Shown here one piece after another: positions 1 to 5,759 of a stretch of DNA of 7,040 nucleotides. The notes beneath the pieces were generated by a model. That model saw only the letters and a program-made list of their open reading frames with translations. It did no database searches and was not told the origin of the DNA. The position numbers and the translations under genes were made by a program. Position 1 is the first letter of the stretch; every line of letters starts with the position of its first letter. Source of the stretch: Balneolales bacterium. Lineage in GTDB: Bacteria > Bacteroidota > Rhodothermia > Balneolales > Natronogracilivirgulaceae. The stretch covers positions 1-7,040 of the forward strand of contig SKNL01000162.1 of assembly GCA_007120555.1 (NCBI GenBank), given 5' to 3'.

Positions 1-217
1 TCCAGGTGTTGTCGCTGAGGTATCCGACGATGGGCTGTACAATGAGTCCCGTCACCGGTGCGGCAATCCACAGGATGGGGATCTGAGCGACATCGGCACC
101 GAGCGTCTCAAAGATTCGGCTGACGTTGGCGTTCTGAAGGGCAAATCCGAACTGTATTCCCAAAAACCCGAAACTCATGTTCCAGATTTGCCAGAAGGGT
201 AGACGGGGTTTTTTCAT
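1..217 (-). CDS. MFS sugar transporter, SLC45/GPH-like (N-terminal part, runs off window)
   Basis: This is the first 72 codons of an inner-membrane transporter of the major facilitator superfamily; the rest lies beyond base 1. The protein begins MKKPRLPFWQIWNMSFGF. A hydrophobic first helix covers about residues 12-28, and a second covers about 46-64 (IPILWIAAPVTGLIVQPIVG). It is followed by GYLSDNTW, which matches the G-x-x-S-D motif in the loop between helices 2 and 3 of MFS/GPH carriers. The segment with NANVSRIFETLGA and LWIAAPVTGL strongly resembles the SLC45-like (maltose/sucrose) carriers of Bacteroidota, so a disaccharide:proton symporter is likely; the substrate is inferred, not shown. 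The ATG is supported by an AGGA Shine-Dalgarno sequence (minus strand, bases 229-226) 8 bases upstream. It lies 294 bases downstream of dxs on the same strand and probably has its own promoter. Confidence 0.85.
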   Translation of the reverse strand, partial: MKKPRLPFWQIWNMSFGFLGIQFGFALQNANVSRIFETLGADVAQIPILWIAAPVTGLIVQPIVGYLSDNTW

Positions 218-330
218 CGATTTTTTCCTGGTTCGCACATTGCTTTATGAAGCGGCAAAGCCAATGTAAGGGCTTTCATTGAGATGAACGGTCAATGTAG
301 CAAACTCTGAGGCGAAAATAAACAGGGTAA
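218..330 (-). promoter_or_regulatory. Leader and putative promoter/operator region of the MFS transporter
   Basis: This non-coding stretch precedes the transporter start. On the minus strand it contains TTGACC (bases 295-290), a possible -35 box, and TACATTGG (268-261), which is one mismatch from the Bacteroidota -7 box TAnnTTTG. The word CAATGTA occurs twice on the plus strand (262-268 and 293-299), and a related ACATTG lies in the opposite orientation at about 238-243. A perfect 6-bp inverted repeat, AAAGCC/GGCTTT, spans 257-276 with an 8-base loop. Repeated words ahead of a sugar carrier could be an operator for a LacI-type regulator, but no regulator gene is in view. The promoter assignment is tentative. 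Confidence 0.3.
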
Positions 331-340
331 ATGATTGAAA

Positions 341-381
341 GTGCCATTCCGCCTCATCGGACTTTGTCCGATGGAAGGCAC
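341..381 (-). terminator. Long bulged hairpin (16 bp of stem), possible terminator or leader structure
   Basis: The core is a perfect 8-bp inverted repeat CATCGGAC / GTCCGATG (355-362 and 366-373) with a TTT loop. Outside it, TTC 347-349 pairs with GAA 374-376, and GTGCC 341-345 pairs with GGCAC 377-381. These pairings leave a 5-base bulge (350-354) and a single bulged A (346), giving 16 pairs in all. On the minus strand the stem is followed by TTTCAATCATTT, a poor but T-rich tail; on the plus strand no T-run follows. It lies about 130 bases after the dxs stop and upstream of the transporter, so ending dxs transcription is the simplest role. The tail is weak for a Rho-independent terminator, so a 5'-leader structure or a dispersed palindromic repeat is also possible. 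Confidence 0.4.
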
Positions 382-442
382 CATGCACCGAAGGTCACGA
401 AGTGCCCAGTTAAACGCGTAAGCGAAATCGGAATAATGCAAA

Positions 443-456
443 CAGAGAAGTCTCTG
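443..456. other. Small inverted repeat CAGAGA/TCTCTG downstream of dxs
   Basis: CAGAGA and TCTCTG form a 6-bp palindromic arm pair separated by two bases, so a hairpin would use five pairs with a 4-base loop. On the minus strand it is followed by TTTGCATTATT. It lies about 55 bases after the dxs stop and could contribute to 3'-end formation, but the stem is short and the T-tract is broken. Confidence 0.2.
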
Positions 457-472
457 CAGGGGCTTTATGCTG

Positions 473-486
473 CCTTCAGGCGAAGG
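473..486. other. Small hairpin CCTTC/GAAGG just after dxs
   Basis: A perfect 5-bp stem (473-477 with 482-486) with a 4-base loop AGGC begins 26 bases downstream of the dxs stop. On the minus strand no T-run follows it (CAGCATAAAGC), so it is not a classical Rho-independent terminator in the dxs direction. It may only protect the mRNA 3' end or be a chance pairing. Confidence 0.2.
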
Positions 487-511
487 TTGTTCTGCTGGTT
501 TTCGTTAAGGA

Positions 512-2443
512 TCAGGAGGGGACTGCTGACGGCTGCTTTTTGAGCAGTCTGAAGGCCTCGGCGACTATGGCTTCCGCATCCATCCCCAGTTCGCGATGCA
601 GCTGTTTCTGAGTTCCGTGCTCCACGATCCGATCGGAAACGCCCATGATTTTCATAACGGGGCGTTTATCCTGCTCCATGTAGTACTCGGCGACTGCGGA
701 ACCGAATCCACCATGGATTGCACCGTCTTCAATGGTGATGACGTATTCGTACCGGCGGGCAACAAGATCCAGCATGTCCGTGTCCAGCGGTTTGGCGAAG
801 CGCATGTCATAGTGTCCTGCTGAGATGCCATGGCCCAAAAGCTCTTCCCGGGCTTTATCTGCATACTTGCCGATGGTTCCGTAGCTGAGAATGGCGATAT
901 CGTTGCCCTCTGCGATAATCCGTCCGGTTCCGGGTGTGATGAATTTGTACTTTTCGCTGAGAGCCATGCCGGTTGCTTCACCGCGCGGATAGCGGATGGC
1001 GAAGGCGGCGTCGTCGAAGCGCGAAGCGGTGTACATCATGTTGCGCAGGTCGCCCTCGTCCATGGGCGCGGCAACGATCATGTTGGGCAGGCAGCGCATA
1101 TAGGCAATGTCATACAGGCCGTGGTGAGTGGGTCCGTCGGCGCCGGCCACCCCTGCCCGGTCCATGCAGAAGACGACGGGGAGGTTCTGGATGGCGACAT
1201 CGTGCACGATCTGGTCATATCCGCGCTGCAGGAACGTGGAGTAGATGGCCACGAACGGCTTGATGCCCTGGGTCGCGAGTCCGGCCGCAAACGTAACGGC
1301 GTGCTGTTCGGCAATTCCGACATCAAATGCCCGCTCGGGTAGCTCTTCCATCATTTTGAGCATACTGGTACCGCTGGGCATGGCGGCCGTGATCCCCACA
1401 AGTTTGGGGTTGCTTTTGGCCAGGTCGATCAGCGTATTTGCAAAAACGTCCTGGTACTTGGGGATGGGATTGATATCCGTTTTAACAGCGAGGGAGTTGC
1501 CGGTTACCTTGTCGAAGGGGCTCCCGGATGCGTGCCATTTCACCTGGTCGCGTTCGGCCGGGGCGAAACCCTTGCCCTTAACGGTCACCACGTGGAGCAG
1601 TTTGGGCCCGCCCACCTTTTTCAGGTCGCTCAGCTGGCGGGTGAGGTTTTTGACGTTGTGTCCATCCACAGGACCATAGTATTTAAAACCGAGCGACCGG
1701 AAAAGGGAGCCGGGCGTGAGTGCGCTGGTGAGCGCTGCTTCAAGACGCGAGGCCATTTTCCGCATTTTGTCGCCTGCCCCGCGGAAGTAGCCGAGCATGT
1801 CATAAAGGTCGTCCCTTATTTTATTGAAGGTCTGGGACGTGGTGATATCGGCCAGGTATTCGTTGAGCGCGCCGACGTTGGGGTCAATGGACATCCGGTT
1901 GTCGTTCAGGATCACGAGGATATCGCTGTTCTGGACCCCTGCGTTGTTCAGGCCCTCGAATGCGAGGCCGGCCGTCATGGCGCCGTCACCGATGACAGCC
2001 ACTACCTGTTGTTTCTTTTTGAGGAGGTCCCGGGCGACCGACATGCCGAGCCCCGCTGAAATGGACGTACTGGAGTGACCCACCCCGAAAGTGTCGTAAG
2101 GACTTTCCGTGCGTTTCGGAAAACCGGAGAGCCCCTCATACTTTCTGTTGGTGTGGAAATTGTCGCGCCGTCCCGTCAGGATTTTGTGTCCGTATGCCTG
2201 ATGTCCGACATCCCATACGAGCAGGTCATCAGGAGTGTTGTAGACATAGTGGAGCGCCGTTGTGAGTTCGACCACACCCAGACTGGCACCGAAATGGCCA
2301 CCGTGTATGGATACGATGTCGATGATGTAGTCCCGCAGTTCCTGACAAGCTTTTGGAAGTTCGTCGGGGGAGAGTTTTTTCAGATCTTCGGGGCTGTTGA
2401 TTGCGGCCAAAAGCGGGCCGGGTACCGCCAGTTTTTTTTCCAT
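512..2443 (-). CDS. dxs: 1-deoxy-D-xylulose-5-phosphate synthase (DXS)
   Basis: This thiamine-diphosphate enzyme condenses pyruvate and glyceraldehyde 3-phosphate to DXP in the cytosol. It is the entry step of the MEP pathway to isoprenoids and also supplies thiamine and pyridoxal synthesis. At 643 residues it is full length. The active-site His is at residue 50 (GGHFGASLG), and the diphosphate-binding motif is IGDGAMTAG (151-159) with NDN at 180-182. The transketolase pyrimidine-domain signature GIAEQHAVTF holds catalytic Glu379, and DRAGVAGADGPTHHG spans 428-442. The C-terminal transketolase domain covers roughly 510-635. The reading frame stays open 22 codons further upstream (to 2509), but that part lies inside xseB in another frame. 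The ATG at 2443 has an AGGA box 9 bases upstream (2456-2453) and overlaps the xseB stop as TAATG, which fits translational coupling. No frameshift or missing key residue was seen. Confidence 0.98.
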   Translation of the reverse strand: MEKKLAVPGPLLAAINSPEDLKKLSPDELPKACQELRDYIIDIVSIHGGHFGASLGVVELTTALHYVYNTPDDLLVWDVGHQAYGHKILTGRRDNFHTNRKYEGLSGFPKRTESPYDTFGVGHSSTSISAGLGMSVARDLLKKKQQVVAVIGDGAMTAGLAFEGLNNAGVQNSDILVILNDNRMSIDPNVGALNEYLADITTSQTFNKIRDDLYDMLGYFRGAGDKMRKMASRLEAALTSALTPGSLFRSLGFKYYGPVDGHNVKNLTRQLSDLKKVGGPKLLHVVTVKGKGFAPAERDQVKWHASGSPFDKVTGNSLAVKTDINPIPKYQDVFANTLIDLAKSNPKLVGITAAMPSGTSMLKMMEELPERAFDVGIAEQHAVTFAAGLATQGIKPFVAIYSTFLQRGYDQIVHDVAIQNLPVVFCMDRAGVAGADGPTHHGLYDIAYMRCLPNMIVAAPMDEGDLRNMMYTASRFDDAAFAIRYPRGEATGMALSEKYKFITPGTGRIIAEGNDIAILSYGTIGKYADKAREELLGHGISAGHYDMRFAKPLDTDMLDLVARRYEYVITIEDGAIHGGFGSAVAEYYMEQDKRPVMKIMGVSDRIVEHGTQKQLHRELGMDAEAIVAEAFRLLKKQPSAVPS

Positions 2444-2655
2444 TACTCTTTTTCCTTTCTGGTAACCTGCTCGATGCGAAGCTCGGCTTCTTCCAGTTTC
2501 TTTGAACACATTTTGGATAAGTTCATGCCCTCCTCATACAGGGCGATTGCTTTGTCGAGAGGAACCTCATCGGATTCAAGCTCTTTCAGTACCTCTGACA
2601 ATCTTCCTAAAGCATGTTCAAATTCGAATCGTTCCTTTTCTTCTTTTTTTGTCAT
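2443..2655 (-). CDS. xseB: Exodeoxyribonuclease VII small subunit
   Basis: XseB binds the large subunit XseA to form exonuclease VII, which degrades single-stranded DNA from both ends during repair and recombination. The 70-residue length fits the family (about 60-80). The family pattern is clear: FEHALGRLSEVLKELES at about 12-28, then VPLDKAIALYEEGMNLSK at about 31-48, then a charged helix CSKKLEEAELRIEQV. The protein should form a two-helix coiled-coil hairpin. The first residues and the last few are Lys/Glu-rich. The start has no obvious Shine-Dalgarno sequence, which is common in Bacteroidota. No xseA is visible next to it; the gene upstream is divergent, so XseA must be encoded elsewhere. 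The stop codon shares one base with the dxs start. In enterobacteria xseB and dxs are also in one operon, but with ispA between them; here ispA is absent. Confidence 0.93.
   Translation of the reverse strand: MTKKEEKERFEFEHALGRLSEVLKELESDEVPLDKAIALYEEGMNLSKMCSKKLEEAELRIEQVTRKEKE
2451..2456 (-). promoter_or_regulatory. Shine-Dalgarno box for dxs inside xseB
   Basis: On the minus strand this reads AGGAAA, placed 9 bases before the dxs ATG and inside the last codons of xseB. It decides the dxs start in favour of base 2443 over the longer frame beginning at 2509. Together with the TAATG junction it suggests that ribosomes finishing xseB re-initiate on dxs. Confidence 0.6.
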
Positions 2656-2837
2656 GGAAAATGTACCGGTTGGTGTGGTGGGTTGCCATAAAATAATAAA
2701 ATTTGTGTATTAAGGGTGATGTAACAGGTCCGTGCAGGTGACCGGCGAATTTGTTATCATGAATATCTGCAGTTATTTCAAACTGTACATGATTGAGATC
2801 CGGTATACGTTGAAACAAGTAACGGACACTTTTTCGC
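2656..2837. promoter_or_regulatory. Divergent intergenic region between xseB-dxs and the methyltransferase
   Basis: These 182 bases must carry promoters in both directions. For the minus strand (xseB-dxs), TTGAAA at 2781-2776 and GATAAC at 2758-2753 are separated by 17 bases and could be sigma-70-type boxes, leaving a leader of about 100 bases. A strongly AT-rich run at about 2689-2711 lies nearer xseB. For the plus strand, TATACG at 2804-2809 is a possible -10 box without a good -35 partner. Short open frames cross the region but show no recognisable protein. No riboswitch or strong hairpin was seen. Confidence 0.35.
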
Positions 2838-3485
2838 TTGCTACACCAACACATTATCCATTTTATCCGCGACTGGAAAAAAACAGGAGCGTTAATGCCC
2901 AGTTCCAGGTATCTGGCGAGGGATGCGGTGCGCCAAGTGGTCAATGAGCTTAAAAAACGTCAAAGGGAGCCGCTGGATCTTCTGGAACTGGGGCCGGGAA
3001 CCGGGACTTTTACAGAACATATCTTTCCCAATCTGAGGAAAGAAGACCACTTTGACGTGGTGGAGCTTAACAGCTATTTCTACAACATCCTCCATCGCAA
3101 GTTCCGATTTAACGGTGACGTTCGTCTTCATCATGATGATTTTCTGAAGTTCCGGCCACAACGCACATATGATTTTGTCATTTCAAGCCTGCCCTATGAG
3201 CAGATGCCGAGTTCGGTGACGCTGAGAATGTGGAAGCACAAGCTCTCACTCTGCAAGCCGGGCTCGCATATCATATACTACAAGTATGTGAACTTCAATC
3301 ATTTCCGGAACCGGTTCGAAAAGCAGCTCGTGCGCCGGTGTTGTTCGGATGAGAAGATCATCTTTTTGAACATGCCGCCGGCTCGGCTTTTCACACTTAG
3401 GATAGATGACCCGAAGGAGTGTATGCTGGTTTTTGACCAGGACAAGAAGGTCACAAACGGAGTCGGTCACGTCAACGGCTTTTGA
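2838..3485 (+). CDS. SAM-dependent methyltransferase, phospholipid N-methyltransferase-like (TTG start)
   Basis: This 215-residue class I methyltransferase would transfer methyl groups from S-adenosylmethionine. Motif I is LLELGPGTGTFTEHI (48-62), the acidic ribose-binding residue is Glu77 (VVELN), and HHDDF is at 98-102. The motif IV-like segment is VISSLPYEQMP (114-124). The N-terminal stretch FIRDWKKTGALMPSSRYLAR and the S-LP--MP signature resemble the PmtA-type phosphatidylethanolamine N-methyltransferase / rRNA adenine dimethylase-like group (COG3963 style). A membrane-lipid substrate is therefore plausible but unproven. The start is probably TTG at 2838: the frame is closed by a TAA at 2820-2822. 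The first ATG (residue 20) would remove the conserved FIRDWKKTGAL segment. No clear Shine-Dalgarno sequence is present. It is the only plus-strand gene here, divergent from xseB and ending 27 bases from the converging metallopeptidase gene. Confidence 0.8.
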   Translation: MLHQHIIHFIRDWKKTGALMPSSRYLARDAVRQVVNELKKRQREPLDLLELGPGTGTFTEHIFPNLRKEDHFDVVELNSYFYNILHRKFRFNGDVRLHHDDFLKFRPQRTYDFVISSLPYEQMPSSVTLRMWKHKLSLCKPGSHIIYYKYVNFNHFRNRFEKQLVRRCCSDEKIIFLNMPPARLFTLRIDDPKECMLVFDQDKKVTNGVGHVNGF

Positions 3486-3512
3486 GTGTGTTTGGCAGCT
3501 TGCAGCCTGGCT

Positions 3513-4322
3513 TTAGAAATCGGCGAATATCTCTTCCGAATTTTTCCTGATCCACTGTTTTGCGTCCCGGATCCCGGGGTAATACTGCCGGACAGTATCC
3601 CAGAAAGCCCTGCTGTGGTTGAAATGGCGCAGATGGCATAGTTCGTGGATGATGATATAGTCCATGATGGCCGACGGGCATTTGACAAGCCGCCAGTTCA
3701 GCGAAATGGTGCCCCTTGACGAGCAGCTTCCCCATTTGGTCCGCTGATTCCGTATGGAGAGCCGCGAGGGAGTGAACGGCAGCCGCTCCGACCAGAAATG
3801 AAATTTTTCGGCAAGCTCTTTTTTTGCCAGGCAAAGGTAAAAATCATGGACAAGATCGGTGCCGGGATGTGGAGTGAAGAGGCTGTTCTGAATCCCCCCC
3901 GCATTTTCGGAAGGGACCGCATCCCCGGGGAGATGATCAAGTGGATTGTAGCGGTAAACGATGGCGTGCTCGTGTTCCTCAAGGGTCGGTTTACGGAGAC
4001 CGGGTACGGGAAAATCGTATACATTGACCCGGTGTCCCCGCAAAAGCAGGGTGCCTTGCGCCTGCTCCCTTTTTTGCGCAAGCTTTTGTACTTTTTCCCG
4101 TCTGCGCAGACATGCGCTGCGGATCCAGGCGCGTTTCTCCTCGGCGAATTGCAGCAGCCGGCGCTTTGAGACGCTGGCCGGCCCGGAAACGATGATGGCG
4201 TCATCCTTGACGCGGATCCGCATCGTCCGCTGCCGCTTTCGTTGCACAACAGTCACCGGCGGCAGAATTCCCTTATCACTGCCGGTGGTTTGAATCTGTC
4301 TGCTGGTTCCTTGATCGTTCAT
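3513..4322 (-). CDS. YgjP-like zinc metallopeptidase (DUF45 / M48-type)
   Basis: A 269-residue soluble protein of the YgjP family (PF01863), whose biological substrates are mostly unknown. The zinc-site motif is IIHELCHLRHFNHSRAFW at residues 224-241: His226 and His230 of HExxH and His236 are the likely ligands, and Glu227 is the catalytic base. Upstream is the family signature RTKWGSCSSRGTISLNWRLV (194-213). The N-terminal part (about 24-75) carries the typical RKRQRTMRIRVKDDAIIVSGP strand region followed by a helix with EEKRAWI. The ATG at 4322 is chosen because the next Met (residue 34) would cut into that conserved strand; no good Shine-Dalgarno sequence is visible. It follows the TPR-like gene with a 28-base gap on the same strand and is probably the last gene of the operon. 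The middle segment (about 111-152) is less conserved in appearance and may be a loop insertion. Confidence 0.92.
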   Translation of the reverse strand: MNDQGTSRQIQTTGSDKGILPPVTVVQRKRQRTMRIRVKDDAIIVSGPASVSKRRLLQFAEEKRAWIRSACLRRREKVQKLAQKREQAQGTLLLRGHRVNVYDFPVPGLRKPTLEEHEHAIVYRYNPLDHLPGDAVPSENAGGIQNSLFTPHPGTDLVHDFYLCLAKKELAEKFHFWSERLPFTPSRLSIRNQRTKWGSCSSRGTISLNWRLVKCPSAIMDYIIIHELCHLRHFNHSRAFWDTVRQYYPGIRDAKQWIRKNSEEIFADF

Positions 4323-4350
4323 TGTCTGTTGCTGTAGGAGTGCTGTAAAA

Positions 4351-5745
4351 TCAGTTCAGGCGGTGGATCCTGAGGGCCTCGCGTGCTTTTTTCACAAAAG
4401 GATGATCGATGTCGGGAGTTGCGGCCCTGCTGTAATAAACACGGGCCAGGTCCCGGTTTCCTTCACGGATATTGAGCTCTCCCAAATAGTAGAGCGAGAG
4501 GATCAGGTTGCTTCGTTCGGCAAACGGAGTCAGTTTTTCCGCAGAGGCCAGGGCCTCGAGGAAATCGTTCCTCGCTCCCTCGAAATCCGCCTGATGGTAG
4601 TATCGGATGAGTCCGCGAATGGCAAAAAGATCTTCCCGCATCGTCCGAGATTCGTGAGATTCCGGGTCCATCGGGTGATCAAGGCTCTCATGGATGGCTG
4701 CAAGCGCCTCATTGGAAAGATTGAGCCGGTAGAGCGACCGGATGTAGAGCCGGCGGTAATAGCTGTTATCCGGATAGCGGTGATACAGGTCGCGCAGGTA
4801 TCCCAGCGCCTTGTCGGGTTCCTTCTCGAAGTGAAGGTAGATATGTCCCAGGAAATAGGTGGCTTCCGGTTCCACGAAAATACTGCTGTCAGCCGCCACG
4901 GCCAGCCGCGCCAGGCCTTCCTGGCGATCGCCGGAGGGCAGCATCCAGCTGAGAGTCCGGGCAATGGCATATTCTTCCACAAGGAACGCGGTAAAATAGC
5001 GGTACATGCCCAGGCCGAATTGTATGTCCGGCAGATCCGGATGTTCCTCCTCGATGCGGAAAAAATCGCGTAGCGCCCTGCGGCCGTGCAGAAAACTGCG
5101 GTACCAGCGATAGCGATTGGAGTAGTAGCGTGCAATCTGCCCGTTTATGACGGAACGCACAACAAGCGCATCCATGTGGTTGGAATCCGATTCAAGGATT
5201 GCCTCGCAGACATCTATAACCTTTTCGGCTTCAATAAGAAAACGTTCGTCATATGTGGTATTTTCGAGGTCAATAAGAATGGGCCACCAGACATCAAGCG
5301 CTCTCCAGAGCGGCCACACCGGGTGTTCGGGGTAAGCCCGCTGCCATTCCGAGAGTTTTTCAAGGGAGGCCTCCAGGTCCCGGTTGTACAGGTATTCGAT
5401 AGCGGCACGCGCATCGCGGATGAAATCGTCATCCATCAGCAGCGAGGGTATTGTACTCAGATCAGCCGGCTGGACTGCAGGCGGGATCATGGACTCCGGA
5501 GCCGCTCCCGGAACTGTAGAGGAGGCCGGGTATTCCGGAGCCGCTCCCGGAAAGGTGGATGTTGAAGCCGTTTCCGAATAGCCGGAGGCCGCCAGCAGCG
5601 GCAAAAAGAGGAGGGTCAGGGTTATCAGCGCAGGAACCAATGCCGGCAGGGACTTGAGCAGAGGCTTGCCTTGGGACTTGCCAGGCGGCTTGCCTGCCGC
5701 CCGGCAGCACATTGGTGGCGTCAGCATATCGGATCTGATTTGCAT
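4351..5745 (-). CDS. Secreted TPR-like repeat protein of unknown function
   Basis: A 464-residue protein with a long basic N-region (GKPPGKSQGKPLLK, about 18-31) and a hydrophobic core (SLPALVPALITLTLLFLPLLAAS, 32-54). It therefore has a signal peptide, probably cleaved near residue 54-57, or an uncleaved anchor. No lipobox is seen. A short Pro/Ala/Ser linker with two PGAAPE copies (about 61-90) follows. From about 104 to the end the protein is helical with TPR-like units, clearest at about 110-140, 292-327, 372-403 and 410-443; examples are ATYFLGHIYLHFEKEPDKAL and LYYLGELNIREGNRDLARVY. It probably acts as a periplasmic protein-protein scaffold; I cannot name a partner. It starts 14 bases after the pseudouridine synthase stop and precedes the metallopeptidase. 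Neither ATG at 5745 nor the alternative Met7 (5727) has a good Shine-Dalgarno sequence; both keep the signal sequence. Confidence 0.8.
   Translation of the reverse strand: MQIRSDMLTPPMCCRAAGKPPGKSQGKPLLKSLPALVPALITLTLLFLPLLAASGYSETASTSTFPGAAPEYPASSTVPGAAPESMIPPAVQPADLSTIPSLLMDDDFIRDARAAIEYLYNRDLEASLEKLSEWQRAYPEHPVWPLWRALDVWWPILIDLENTTYDERFLIEAEKVIDVCEAILESDSNHMDALVVRSVINGQIARYYSNRYRWYRSFLHGRRALRDFFRIEEEHPDLPDIQFGLGMYRYFTAFLVEEYAIARTLSWMLPSGDRQEGLARLAVAADSSIFVEPEATYFLGHIYLHFEKEPDKALGYLRDLYHRYPDNSYYRRLYIRSLYRLNLSNEALAAIHESLDHPMDPESHESRTMREDLFAIRGLIRYYHQADFEGARNDFLEALASAEKLTPFAERSNLILSLYYLGELNIREGNRDLARVYYSRAATPDIDHPFVKKAREALRIHRLN
5495..5552. repeat. Two 19-bp direct repeats, 39-bp period, in the TPR-like gene
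   Basis: The sequence TCCGGAGCCGCTCCCGGAA occurs at 5495-5513 and again at 5534-5552, exactly 39 bases (13 codons) apart. In the gene it encodes two copies of a PGAAPE motif in the linker between the signal peptide and the helical domain. Each copy is itself partly palindromic. This looks like an in-frame duplication in a flexible linker. Confidence 0.8.
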
Positions 5746-5759
5746 GGCCGCAACGGATT

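Noticed and set aside
331..543. 70-codon plus-strand open frame across the dxs-transporter gap
   Set aside because: It runs through the bulged hairpin and into the 3' end of dxs, has no Shine-Dalgarno sequence or recognisable motif, and its composition looks like chance coding.
521..549. 7-bp inverted repeat GACTGCT/AGCAGTC as a dxs terminator
   Set aside because: It lies inside the last codons of dxs, before the stop, has a 15-base loop, and no T-run follows in the dxs direction.
830..1342. Long plus-strand open frames opposite dxs
   Set aside because: They are antisense to well-conserved dxs domains; their translations show no family motif and are explained by codon bias of the real gene.
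2444..2509. 22-residue N-terminal extension of DXS from the start at 2509
   Set aside because: It lies entirely inside xseB in another frame and is Arg/Lys/Gly-rich without resemblance to DXS; the ATG at 2443 has a good ribosome binding site.
2732..2947. 71-codon plus-strand frame overlapping the methyltransferase start
   Set aside because: It ends inside the methyltransferase in another phase and shows no motif. I kept only the possibility that a frameshift joins the two.
3486..3512. Bidirectional terminator between the methyltransferase and the metallopeptidase gene
   Set aside because: The 27-base gap has repeated GCAGC-like words but no stem of useful length and no T-tract on either strand.
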